64,000 bases of DNA from Chromohalobacter sp. 296-RDG (lineage in GTDB: Bacteria > Pseudomonadota > Gammaproteobacteria > Pseudomonadales > Halomonadaceae), in NCBI RefSeq assembly GCF_029889885.1, contig NZ_JARANY010000002.1, forward strand, positions 62,001 through 126,000, in the 5' to 3' direction. The first letter of the stretch is position 1. Every line of letters starts with the position of its first letter. Under the pieces are notes generated by a model, which was given only the letters and a program-made list of their open reading frames with translations, had not been told where the DNA came from and ran no database searches. Shown in pieces: positions 46,870 to 55,206 of the stretch. The position numbers were made by a program, and so were the translations under genes.

Positions 46870-47229
46870 ATGAAACTGCGTCTGATGCTGTGGCTGTTGG
46901 GTGTCATGCTCAAGCGTGCTCGACGTCGCAATCCGCGTTTTCAGCAAAGGCTCTCGGACATGCAGCGCTTCGATTGGGGCGTCGCCACCGAGGATCTCAG
47001 CCTCGCGCGCCATTACCGCATGCGCCCCGAGGCCATTGAGGACGCGCCGAGCTTACCTATCGATCTTGATCTGGAATTGCGCTTTCGCGATGCCCGTGCC
47101 GGCGTGGCGTTTCTCAAGCGCCCCACCGCGCGTGCGTTCTTTGACGGTTTGCAAAGCGGTCGTTTGCGTCTGGTCGGTGATTCGCGCGACCTGGATCGGC
47201 TACAGGGATTGCTCAAGCACTTGCGCTAG
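46870..47229 (+). CDS. Small protein, SCP2 sterol-binding-like
   Basis: A 119-aa protein with a hydrophobic and basic N-terminus (MKLRLMLWLLGVMLKRARRR), then an alpha/beta part (LDLELRFRDARAGVAFLKRPTARAFFDGLQSGRLRLVGDSRDL) that resembles the SCP2 fold. The N-terminal segment could be a membrane anchor. GAGGCG lies before the ATG. Function unknown; the SCP2 resemblance is tentative. Confidence 0.65.
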   Translation: MKLRLMLWLLGVMLKRARRRNPRFQQRLSDMQRFDWGVATEDLSLARHYRMRPEAIEDAPSLPIDLDLELRFRDARAGVAFLKRPTARAFFDGLQSGRLRLVGDSRDLDRLQGLLKHLR

Positions 47230-47338
47230 TATCCGCCACACGATGTAAGTCGCCCTGGCTCGGTCGGGTTCGTTATACTAATGTCGTAGTGTCGTGCATT
47301 GTACGACTTCCTGGCTTGTTATCGTCCGACCGAGAGAT

Positions 47339-49525
47339 ATGCTGCCGACGTCGTTGACTCAACCGCTCAGACGCCTCTGGACTCTCGAGTCCTTTGCTTA
47401 CAGCTTGCGTGTGTTCATCGCTCTGGCCGGCGTCATGGCGCTGTGCTGGTATCTCGACGACATGGGCAAGTTGATCCCGCTGTTCCTGGGCATCATCGCC
47501 AGTGCCCTGGCGGAGACCGACGATACCTGGCAGGGGCGTCTGCAGGCGTTGTTGGTGACCTTGGTGTGTTTCGCCGTCGCCGCAGTGTCGGTGGAGCTGA
47601 CGTTTGCGCATCCCACGATCTTTGCAGTGGGCCTTGGGGTGTCGAGTTTCGGCATGACCATGCTTGGTGCCGTGGGACAGCGCTATGCGACCATCGCCAC
47701 CGCGACCCTGATTCTCGCCATCTACACCATGATCAGTCTCGAGCAGCATGGCGGTGTGGCGCTGGGCGAGCTGTGGCGCGAGCCGTTGTTGCTGGTCTCG
47801 GGTGCGGCCTGGTACGGGGCGATCTCGGTGGTGTGGTGCGCCTTGTTTTCGCGCCATCCACTCAGGTTGAGCCTGGCGCACGTCTTTCGCGAGCTGGGCG
47901 TTTACTTGCGCCTCAAGTCGGCGCTTTTCGAGCCGCTGAGAGGGCTGGATATCGAGCAGCAGCGCCTGGCGCTGGCCCAGCAGAATGGCCGCGTGGTGGC
48001 GGCGCTCAACCAGAGCAAGGAAATGATCTTCCGACGCCTCGAAGGCCAGCGAGGGGGGCGCAAACTCAATCGCTACCTGCGGCTTTACTTTATCGCGCAG
48101 GACATCCACGAGCGGGCGAGTTCCTCGCATTATCCGTATGGGGAACTGGCCGAGGCATTCTTCCATCACGATATCCTCTTTCGCGCCCAGCGTCTGCTCG
48201 ATCAGCAAGGGCGTGCCTGCAAGGCCTTGAGTCGTGCGTTGCTTCTCGACCGCCCCTTCGATCACGGTCCCAGTGCCCAGGCGCTGGAAGATTTCAACGC
48301 ATCCCTGAACAACCTGCATGCCCAGGGACGCGACGAATGGCGTGACCTGCTGAGCTCGCTGTCGGCCTTGGCCGATAACCTCGCCACGCTGGAAGACAAG
48401 CTGGCCGGTGCCGACAATCCCGATGCGCGAGCCGATCACGAGGACAGCAGTCTGTTCGACCGCTCGCCCCGCGGGCTGCGCGACGTCGCCGAACGTCTCC
48501 AGGCACATGTCAGCCTGGCGTCACCGGTGTTTCGCCATGCGCTACGCTTGAGTGTGACGCTGGTGGTGGGCTATGGCTTGCTGCACTGGATTCATCCCAC
48601 CCAGGGGTACTGGATCCTGCTCACCAGCGTGTTCGTGTGCCGGCCCAATTTCGGCGCCACGCGGCGTTTCCTGCGCCAGCGTATCCAGGGCACGGTGCTG
48701 GGGCTGGTCGCCGGTTGGGCGCTGATCACGCTGTTTCCCACCGAGCCTATCCAGGCATTGATCGCGGTGGCCGCCGGCGTTGCTTTTTTCGCCACTCGTG
48801 CGCATCACTACACGCTCGCGACGGCCGCCATCACGCTGATGGTGCTGTGCTGCTTCAATCAGGTCGGCGATGGCTTCGTGCTGATCTGGCCGCGTCTGTT
48901 CGATACCCTGCTGGGCGCCGCCATCGCGGGTCTGGCGGTGCTGGTGATCCTGCCCGATTGGCAAGGGCGCGGGCTGCACCGCCAGGCGGCAGCGACACTC
49001 GAAGCCAGTGCGGCCTATCTGCGCGCGATCCTCGACCAGTACGCGCGTGGCAAGCGCGATGATCTAGCCTATCGGTTGGCACGGCGCAATGCCCATAACG
49101 CCGATGCGGCGCTTTCCACGACGCTGGGCAACGTACTGCTGGAGCCGGGACATTTTCGCAAGGACGCTGATATCGGGCTGCGTTTTCTGGTGCATTCGCA
49201 CACCCTGTTGAGCTATCTCTCGGCACTGGGCGCCCATCGCGGGGCAGCCGGCGCTGCGTGCGACGACAACACTGAGGTGACGGCAGCGGCCGATGATGTG
49301 GCCGAGACATTGGCGCGCGTGGCACGCCAGCTCGCTGCGGGCGAAACGGTCGAACCGTACCAGGACATCCTGACGCGGCATGCCGGCTTGCTGGAGGCGT
49401 CCGCCGCTGAAGAAACGTGTGATGAACGTCGCTTGCTGCAAAGCCAGCTGGCGTTGATCAGTCGCCAACTCGTCACGTTGAGCGAGGCGGCGGGGCGTTT
49501 GTCGACCCAGGCCTCGCGTGAATGA
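47339..49525 (+). CDS. yccS: YccS/YhfK-type FUSC-family membrane protein
   Basis: Large inner-membrane protein (728 aa) with two blocks of about six helices. The first spans residues 20-170. The second (RHALRLSVTLVVGYGLLHWI onward, GFVLIWPRLFDTLLGAAIAGLAV) carries the FUSC pattern, also seen in aromatic-acid exporters (AaeB-like). Between them lies a cytosolic helical domain. ATG 47339 with GAGAGA upstream is preferred to the GTG at 47294. Transport substrate unknown. Confidence 0.85.
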   Translation: MLPTSLTQPLRRLWTLESFAYSLRVFIALAGVMALCWYLDDMGKLIPLFLGIIASALAETDDTWQGRLQALLVTLVCFAVAAVSVELTFAHPTIFAVGLGVSSFGMTMLGAVGQRYATIATATLILAIYTMISLEQHGGVALGELWREPLLLVSGAAWYGAISVVWCALFSRHPLRLSLAHVFRELGVYLRLKSALFEPLRGLDIEQQRLALAQQNGRVVAALNQSKEMIFRRLEGQRGGRKLNRYLRLYFIAQDIHERASSSHYPYGELAEAFFHHDILFRAQRLLDQQGRACKALSRALLLDRPFDHGPSAQALEDFNASLNNLHAQGRDEWRDLLSSLSALADNLATLEDKLAGADNPDARADHEDSSLFDRSPRGLRDVAERLQAHVSLASPVFRHALRLSVTLVVGYGLLHWIHPTQGYWILLTSVFVCRPNFGATRRFLRQRIQGTVLGLVAGWALITLFPTEPIQALIAVAAGVAFFATRAHHYTLATAAITLMVLCCFNQVGDGFVLIWPRLFDTLLGAAIAGLAVLVILPDWQGRGLHRQAAATLEASAAYLRAILDQYARGKRDDLAYRLARRNAHNADAALSTTLGNVLLEPGHFRKDADIGLRFLVHSHTLLSYLSALGAHRGAAGAACDDNTEVTAAADDVAETLARVARQLAAGETVEPYQDILTRHAGLLEASAAEETCDERRLLQSQLALISRQLVTLSEAAGRLSTQASRE

Positions 49526-49658
49526 CGGCGTCGCAGGTAAGTCACTGCTATCTGGGGATAATCGACGTCACGAAACGTGACCGATAGTGTTGTTCGATCT
49601 TCAAAAAAGCAACGAGGTGGTTACGTCGCTTGGGGGCGAGACGTCTTACTGTGCACGC

Positions 49659-50093
49659 ATGGAAGATGCCAAGACCCAATTTGCCCAACGCCTGCGCGAG
49701 GCCATGCAACAGGCCGGCTATGCGCCCAAGCCCGCCGTGCTGGAGCGCGAGTTCAATCTGCGCAATCCGGGGCGCCCAGTGACGCTGCACGGTGTACGCC
49801 GGTGGCTGCGTGGCGAGACGCTGCCCACTCAGGAAAAGCTCGTGATTCTCGCCGATTGGCTGAAAGTGCCACCGGCAACCTTGCGCTTCGGTGCACCGGT
49901 GCAGCACCGCGTCCACGAGAGCGATCATCTGTGGGAAGCGCTGAGTTATCGCGAGCGCGAGACCCTGGAAGCTTTCGCCGGCTTGCCGCCGAGTCAGCGC
50001 GCCATTGCCCGCGAGGTCATCATGGCGCTGGCCAAGGCAGGCAAGTGGGAACGTCAGGCCTGTCAGACCGAGGATGACCCCGCGTCGTCATGA
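49659..50093 (+). CDS. Small XRE-like helix-turn-helix protein
   Basis: A 144-aa protein. The central region AVLEREFNLRNPGRPVTLHGVRRWLRGETLPTQEKLVILADWLKVPPATLRFG looks like a lambda-repressor-type HTH followed by a short C-terminal helical tail (YRERETLEAFAGLPPSQRAIAREVIMAL). It may regulate genes elsewhere; no operator is recognised nearby. The Shine-Dalgarno is weak and an earlier in-frame start at 49587 exists. It is convergent with recG, 31 bases apart. Confidence 0.7.
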   Translation: MEDAKTQFAQRLREAMQQAGYAPKPAVLEREFNLRNPGRPVTLHGVRRWLRGETLPTQEKLVILADWLKVPPATLRFGAPVQHRVHESDHLWEALSYRERETLEAFAGLPPSQRAIAREVIMALAKAGKWERQACQTEDDPASS

Positions 50094-50124
50094 TGATCGG
50101 GGCGCTTGTGTTGCCCGACTGGGC

Positions 50125-52218
50125 TCATACCTGCCCGTAATGCCCGGCGTCTTCGCCTAGCCAACGGCGGATCAAGGGCGTGGCGGCCTCCGGCGCCTCG
50201 TCGAGCAGTGCGCGCGCCAGGGGGCTGATGGTGTCGAGTAGGTCACGGTCGCGCTCCAGATCGGCGATCTTCATCTGCGCCAGGCCCGTCTGGCGAGTGC
50301 CGAGTACCTCGCCGGGGCCGCGCAGCTCCAGGTCCTTCTCGGCGATACGAAAGCCATCAGTAGTATCGCGCATCACGCCCAGGCGTTCCCGCGAGTGCTG
50401 TGATAGCGGCGGATGATACAGCAGCACGCAGAAGCTCTCGGTGGCGCCGCGTCCCACGCGGCCACGTAGCTGATGCAACTGCGAGAGCCCCAGGCGCTCG
50501 GGGTTTTCGATGATCATCAAGCTGGCGTTGGGCACGTCGACGCCGACCTCGATCACCGTAGTGGCGATCAGAAGATCCAGCTCACCTGCCTTGAATGTCT
50601 CCATTACCTCGGCTTTTTCCGCCGCTTTCATGCGCCCGTGCACCAGGCCGATGGCCAGGTCGGGCAGCGCCTCGCCGAGGTGCTCATGAGTCGCCTCGGC
50701 GGCCTGGCAGGTCAAGGCTTCGGATTCCTCGATGAGCGTGCACACCCAGTAAGCCTGATGGCCCTCGGCGCAGGCGCGGCGAATGCGCTCGACCACCTCG
50801 GGGCGACGCTCGTCGGGGACTGCCACCGTCTTGACCGGCGTGCGCCCGGGCGGTAACTCGTCGATCATCGACAGGTCGAGATCGGCGTAAGCGCTCATCG
50901 CCAGTGTGCGCGGAATCGGTGTGGCGGTCATGATCAACTGATGCGGCGTGAGGCCCCCGGCTTCGCCCTTCTGGCGCAGCGCCAGGCGCTGATGAACGCC
51001 GAAGCGGTGCTGTTCGTCGATGACTGCCAGGCCCAGGCGCTGAAAGTGCACGTCGTCCTGAAACAGCGCATGCGTGCCCACCGCGACCTGGATACGGCCA
51101 TCGGCGATGGCCGCCTTGGTATCCAGGCGTGCCTTGCCCTTGAGCTTGCCCGCCAGCCAGCCGACCTCGATGCCTAGCGGCGCGAACCAATCGCGGAAGT
51201 TACGATAATGCTGCTCGGCGAGGATCTCGGTAGGTGCCATGATGGCTGCCTGACAGTCACCGGCGATGGCCGCCAGTGCTGCCATGGCGGCGACCACGGT
51301 CTTGCCGGAGCCGACGTCGCCCTGGACCAGGCGCAACATGGGGGTGGCGCGCTCCAGATCGTGGCCGATCTCGTCGAGGACACGGCGCTGCGCGCCGGTC
51401 AGCGAGAATGGCAGCTGGGTCAGGAAACGCGCCTGCAGGCTACGCCCGCCGCCCAGTGCGGGCGCGCTGTCGGTCTGGATGCGCAGGCGCACCTGTCGCA
51501 GGCTGAGCTGATGGGCGAGCAGTTCTTCCAGCGCCAGACGTCGCTGGGTCGGATGACGCCCTTCGGCGAGACGTTCCACCGGCGCCTCGGGGGGTGGTTC
51601 GTGGAGGTAGCGCAGCGACTCGAGCAGCCCCGGCAGGCGAAAGCGTTGGCCCAGGGCACCGGGAATCCAGTCCGGCAAGGCGTCGGGCGCGGCGTCGAGT
51701 TGCTTGAGTGCCTGCTGGATCAGGCCGCGCAGGCGTGGTTGGGTCATCCCCTCGGTGGTGGGGTAGATCGGCGTCAGGTGTTCCTCGACCGGGGCATCTT
51801 CCTGATGCAGCAAACGGTACTCGGGATGATAGATCTCGAGGCCCGTAGCGCCGGCGCGGGCTTCGCCGAAGGCACGCACGCGCAGGCCACGCGTGAATTG
51901 CTGTTGCTGTGCGGGCGAGAAGTGGAAGAAGCGCAGGCTGAGAATACCCGAATCATCCTTGAGACGCACCAACAGGCTACGCCGCCGTCCTTTGACGATA
52001 TCGGCAGCGGCGATATCGCCCTCGACCACGGCTTCGGTGCCGGCGCGCAGCGTGCCAATAGGCGTGATACGCGTACGGTCCTGATAGCGCAATGGCAGGT
52101 GAAAGAGCATATCGGCGATGCTGACGATGCCCAGCCGGGCGAGCTTGGCGGCCAGCGCTTCGCCCACGCCGGTGAGTTCGCTGACCGGCGCATCCATAGC
52201 CTTCATGTCAGTGCTCAT
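50125..52218 (-). CDS. recG: ATP-dependent DNA helicase RecG
   Basis: Replication-fork reversal helicase (697 aa). The N-terminal wedge/OB domain (LFHLPLRYQDRTRI) is followed by Walker A LVQGDVGSGKTVVA, the DEQH box LAVIDEQHRFGVHQR, TATPIPRTLAMSAYADLDLS, and the C-terminal VGVDVPNASLMIIENPERLGLSQLHQLRGRVGRG. The ATG at 52218 overlaps the oxyR stop (ATGA), so it is the preferred start; an in-frame upstream start would run into oxyR. Co-translation with oxyR is likely. Confidence 0.95.
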   Translation of the reverse strand: MSTDMKAMDAPVSELTGVGEALAAKLARLGIVSIADMLFHLPLRYQDRTRITPIGTLRAGTEAVVEGDIAAADIVKGRRRSLLVRLKDDSGILSLRFFHFSPAQQQQFTRGLRVRAFGEARAGATGLEIYHPEYRLLHQEDAPVEEHLTPIYPTTEGMTQPRLRGLIQQALKQLDAAPDALPDWIPGALGQRFRLPGLLESLRYLHEPPPEAPVERLAEGRHPTQRRLALEELLAHQLSLRQVRLRIQTDSAPALGGGRSLQARFLTQLPFSLTGAQRRVLDEIGHDLERATPMLRLVQGDVGSGKTVVAAMAALAAIAGDCQAAIMAPTEILAEQHYRNFRDWFAPLGIEVGWLAGKLKGKARLDTKAAIADGRIQVAVGTHALFQDDVHFQRLGLAVIDEQHRFGVHQRLALRQKGEAGGLTPHQLIMTATPIPRTLAMSAYADLDLSMIDELPPGRTPVKTVAVPDERRPEVVERIRRACAEGHQAYWVCTLIEESEALTCQAAEATHEHLGEALPDLAIGLVHGRMKAAEKAEVMETFKAGELDLLIATTVIEVGVDVPNASLMIIENPERLGLSQLHQLRGRVGRGATESFCVLLYHPPLSQHSRERLGVMRDTTDGFRIAEKDLELRGPGEVLGTRQTGLAQMKIADLERDRDLLDTISPLARALLDEAPEAATPLIRRWLGEDAGHYGQV

Positions 52219-53135
52219 GCCGCCTGGATACGCTGTTGTTGGCACGTCTCGATGGCCTGGGTCAGGGCATCGATGGCCTTGGGCCTGGGGAAACTGGCAC
52301 GCCAGGCGATGGCCACCGTACGGCTGGGCACGCTATTGGCGAAGGGCCGGCTTTCGAGCAGCCCCGATTCATAATGGCCGGTGCCGATGGCCGATTTGGG
52401 TAGCACCGTGATGCCCAGTCCCGAGGCCACCATGTGGCGAATGGTTTCCAGCGAACCGCCCTCGGCGATCAAGGTGTTACCGGGATTGTTGAGTTGATTG
52501 TTGATGGCGGGGCAAGCCTCGAGGATTTGGTCACGAAAACAGTGTCCCTCGCCCAACAGCAGCAGCTTTTCCTGGAGCAGCTCTTCCTTGGCGATAGCGG
52601 TCTTGCGTGTCCATGGATGGCCGGCGGGTAACAGTACTTCGAAAGGCTCTTCGTAAATCGCCTTGGTCAGCACATCCGGCTCGGTGAACGGCAGGGCGAC
52701 GATCACGGCATCCAGTTCACCGCTGCGCAGTTTGCGGCGCAAGTCCCCCGTCAGACCCTCTTCGATGTACAGTGGCATCTGCGGGGCATGATGCGACAGC
52801 TCGGGAATCAGGTGCGGAAACAGGTAAGGTCCGATGGTGTAAATCGCCCCGATGCGCAGTGGGCTCGCCAGTTGGTCCTTGCCTTCGGTGGCCATTTCCT
52901 TGATGAGGCCAGCTTGTTCCAGCACCCGATGCGCCTGAGCGACGATCTTCTCGCCTAGCGGTGTGACCTGTACGGTGGATTTGGAACGCTCGAACAAGGC
53001 GATGCCCAGCTCGTCTTCCAACTTCTTGACGGCCACCGAAAGTGTGGGCTGGGAAACGTAGCAGCGCTCGGCAGCGCGCCCGAAGTGGTGCTCTTGAGCC
53101 AAGGTTACGATATAACGAAGTTCTGTTAGAGTCAT
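52215..53135 (-). CDS. oxyR: Hydrogen-peroxide sensor OxyR
   Basis: LysR-family regulator (306 aa). The N-terminal winged HTH reads HHFGRAAERCYVSQPTLSVAVKKLEDELG. The redox cysteines fall at Cys199 and Cys208 (GHCFRDQILEAC), exactly as in E. coli, so the peroxide-driven disulfide switch should work. ATG 53135 gives the standard N-terminus (MTLTELRY). It is upstream of recG with a four-base overlap. Confidence 0.95.
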   Translation of the reverse strand: MTLTELRYIVTLAQEHHFGRAAERCYVSQPTLSVAVKKLEDELGIALFERSKSTVQVTPLGEKIVAQAHRVLEQAGLIKEMATEGKDQLASPLRIGAIYTIGPYLFPHLIPELSHHAPQMPLYIEEGLTGDLRRKLRSGELDAVIVALPFTEPDVLTKAIYEEPFEVLLPAGHPWTRKTAIAKEELLQEKLLLLGEGHCFRDQILEACPAINNQLNNPGNTLIAEGGSLETIRHMVASGLGITVLPKSAIGTGHYESGLLESRPFANSVPSRTVAIAWRASFPRPKAIDALTQAIETCQQQRIQAA

Positions 53136-53192
53136 AGTCTGGGCCTTTTCGGGCCTCCTGGGCACGCGATGGATTCACTAAGGTATTCGATG

Positions 53193-53240
53193 CAAGGGAC
53201 TTTTTGCCAAGGACTTTTTATCAAGGACTTTTACCAAGAG
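53193..53240. repeat. Three tandem CAAGGACTTTT repeats in a divergent promoter
   Basis: CAAGGGACTTTTT (from 53193), CAAGGACTTTTTA (from 53208) and CAAGGACTTTTAC (from 53222) recur with spacing 15 and 14 bases, and CAAGAGGCT follows. They lie between oxyR and the epimerase-like gene, just before the latter's ribosome-binding site. Confidence 0.75.
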
Positions 53241-53251
53241 GCTAGGGAAAG

Positions 53252-54124
53252 GTGAAGAAAACGACTCTGATTATTGGTTGCGGCGACATTGGTATCCAGC
53301 TAGGTAAGCGGCTGATCGACGCTGGCCAACGGGTGATCGGCGTGCGCCGCCAGGTCGCGCCGCTCGCGGAAACCGGCATCGAGGCCTTGGCACTGGACGT
53401 TACGGACACTGCGGCGCTGGCACGCTTGCCTGACGCAGATACCGTCGTCTATATCCTAAGCGCTGCGCGCTTCGACGAAAACGCCTATGCCGAAGCGTAT
53501 CCCAAGGGGCTCAAGGCCGTGCTCGGCGAACTCGAGACGCGAGCCACGTCGCCCAAGCGCGTTTTTTTCGTCTCCTCGACCAGCGTCTATGCCCAGCAAG
53601 CGGGCGAAATGGTCGACGAAACCTCCGAGACTGCGCCCACCGGATTCTCGGGGCTGCTGATGCGCGAGGCCGAACAAGCGCTGCTCGATCACTCCATGCC
53701 TGGCACCGTGGTACGCTTTTCGGGGATCTACGGCCCGGGGCGCGATCGATTGATTCGCCAGGTCAAGGAAGGGCGCGTCGCGGCAGCGAACCCGCCGATG
53801 TATTCCAACCGCATCCATCGCGACGATTGCGCGGGTGTGCTGGCGCATTTGATCGCCTTGAGCCTCGATGACAAGCCGGTGGAGGCGCTTTATCTGGCCA
53901 GTGACTGCGAGCCGACGCCTTTGCATGAAGTGATGACATGGATGGCTGGCAAGCTCAAGGTCGAGCTCACCGAGACCATTCAATCACCGTTGCGGCGACG
54001 TGCCAGCAAGCGCTGTGACAACTCACGCGTGCGCGACAGTGGCTATCGCTTTCAGTATCCCACTTTCCGTGAGGGCTACGCCGAGGTGATCGAAGCACAG
54101 CGGCAGGCGCCCGAGTCCGTTTGA
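53252..54124 (+). CDS. NAD-dependent epimerase/dehydratase-like protein (YeeZ-like)
   Basis: Extended SDR (290 aa). The N-terminal cofactor motif reads LIIGCGDIGIQLGKRL (GxGxxG), followed by FFVSSTSVYAQQAG, SGIYGPGRDRLIRQ and a NRIHRDDCAGVLAHLIAL segment. The usual catalytic YxxxK is not obvious, as in the YeeZ/YbjT-like atypical group. The start is GTG with AGGGAAAG upstream. Substrate unknown. Confidence 0.8.
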   Translation: MKKTTLIIGCGDIGIQLGKRLIDAGQRVIGVRRQVAPLAETGIEALALDVTDTAALARLPDADTVVYILSAARFDENAYAEAYPKGLKAVLGELETRATSPKRVFFVSSTSVYAQQAGEMVDETSETAPTGFSGLLMREAEQALLDHSMPGTVVRFSGIYGPGRDRLIRQVKEGRVAAANPPMYSNRIHRDDCAGVLAHLIALSLDDKPVEALYLASDCEPTPLHEVMTWMAGKLKVELTETIQSPLRRRASKRCDNSRVRDSGYRFQYPTFREGYAEVIEAQRQAPESV

Positions 54125-54126
54125 AC

Positions 54127-54675
54127 CTACTCGTTTGCCGGCGTCGCAGAACTCTCGGCCAGCACCCGATAGACGGGCCGCGTGCCGTCGAGAATCGACT
54201 CGACTAGCGTCAGTCGCATCAACGGCCAATTCCATTCGGGCGCCTCGAGCATTGCGGGTGGCGCCTTCTTGGTGTGGCGCAGTAGCGTGATGTGAGGTCG
54301 GAAGTCATGTGAAGCTGGCAGTGACCGGCCGCTGGCTTGCAAGGCCTCGCCAAGACGTGCGCGCCACAGGTTCAATGTGGGCGTCGGCGGCCCGCCGCGC
54401 CATGCCAGGCGCGGTTTATAGAAATAACCGTAGCGGTCGAGCGTCCACTCGCCCGCAGGCAGCGTCAGGCGCTCGGTCAATATCTGCAGGGCCGCAATCT
54501 CCGCCGTGGGCACATTCCCTAGAAACCCCAGCGTTAGATGCAGGTTGTCGATAGCCGGCGTGCGCCCCCCGCAATGGCGTTGGAGGCGCGACGCCAGTGA
54601 CGCCAGACGCTCGCGCAGGGCGGCGTCGGGCCAGGCGGCGAAGAACACACGCCGCGTGGTGCGCCTCTCAATCAC
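54127..54675 (-). CDS. thpR: RNA 2',3'-cyclic phosphodiesterase (ThpR/LigT)
   Basis: 2H-family phosphoesterase (182 aa). Both catalytic HxTx motifs are present: HLTL in [13 protein letters not shown] and HITL in [14 protein letters not shown] 54675 overlaps the ridA stop (GTGATTGA), giving coupled translation; longer in-frame starts would lie deep inside ridA. It hydrolyses 2',3'-cyclic phosphate ends in vitro; its role in the cell is unclear. Confidence 0.87.
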   Translation of the reverse strand: MIERRTTRRVFFAAWPDAALRERLASLASRLQRHCGGRTPAIDNLHLTLGFLGNVPTAEIAALQILTERLTLPAGEWTLDRYGYFYKPRLAWRGGPPTPTLNLWRARLGEALQASGRSLPASHDFRPHITLLRHTKKAPPAMLEAPEWNWPLMRLTLVESILDGTRPVYRVLAESSATPANE

Positions 54676-55057
54676 CGAGGACCATGACGGCTTCGGCTTC
54701 CACCTGGCTGCCTTTGGGCAGTTCCCTGACGCCGACTGCTGCGCGGGCCGGATACGGGGCCTGGAAGTACTCTTCCATGATCTGGTTGACCACGGCAAAG
54801 TGGCTCAGATCGGTCAGGTAGATATTGAGCTTGACGATGTCCTGTAGCGAGCCGGCAGCTTCCTGGCAGACGGCCTGCAGATTGGTGAAGACCTGGTGCG
54901 CCTGGGTGTCGATATCCTCGGCGACGAGCTCCATGTTACCGGGGTCCAGCGGGATCTGCCCGGATATGTATACCGTGTTGCCGGCCTTGATGGCCTGCGA
55001 GTAGGGTCCGATGGCGGCCGGCGCCTGCTCGGTATTGATGACGGCTTTGTTACTCAT
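54668..55057 (-). CDS. ridA: Reactive intermediate/imine deaminase RidA
   Basis: YjgF/RidA trimer protein (129 aa) hydrolysing enamine/imine intermediates released by PLP enzymes such as IlvA. Family features are [25 protein letters not shown], the N(I/V)YLTDL segment and catalytic Arg in [25 protein letters not shown] lies eight bases before ATG 55057. It lies downstream of spoT, beyond a strong terminator. Confidence 0.93.
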   Translation of the reverse strand: MSNKAVINTEQAPAAIGPYSQAIKAGNTVYISGQIPLDPGNMELVAEDIDTQAHQVFTNLQAVCQEAAGSLQDIVKLNIYLTDLSHFAVVNQIMEEYFQAPYPARAAVGVRELPKGSQVEAEAVMVLGD

Positions 55058-55149
55058 GGCATGGCTCCTTGTCATTATGCGTGTGCGCATTGCGATGGAC
55101 AAAAATAACGGCACCGCCGCGTCCGCGTTAGCGGGCGCGCCGGGCATCG

Positions 55150-55198
55150 TAAAAACGAAACGACCGACCCGCCGCTCTGGTGGGCGGCAGGTCGGTCG
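55150..55198 (-). terminator. Rho-independent terminator of the gmk-rpoZ-spoT operon
   Basis: On the coding strand a long GC-rich stem (CGACCGACC with its partner GGTCGGTCG, plus further pairs inside) is followed directly by TTTCGTTTTTA (55160 to 55150). It starts nine bases after the spoT stop. Confidence 0.85.
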
Positions 55199-55206
55199 CC
55201 ATGGTG

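Noticed and set aside
47273-48508. Antisense frame opposite yccS
   Set aside because: The yccS product shows membrane helices and family motifs; the antisense protein is Arg/Gln/His-rich without a domain.
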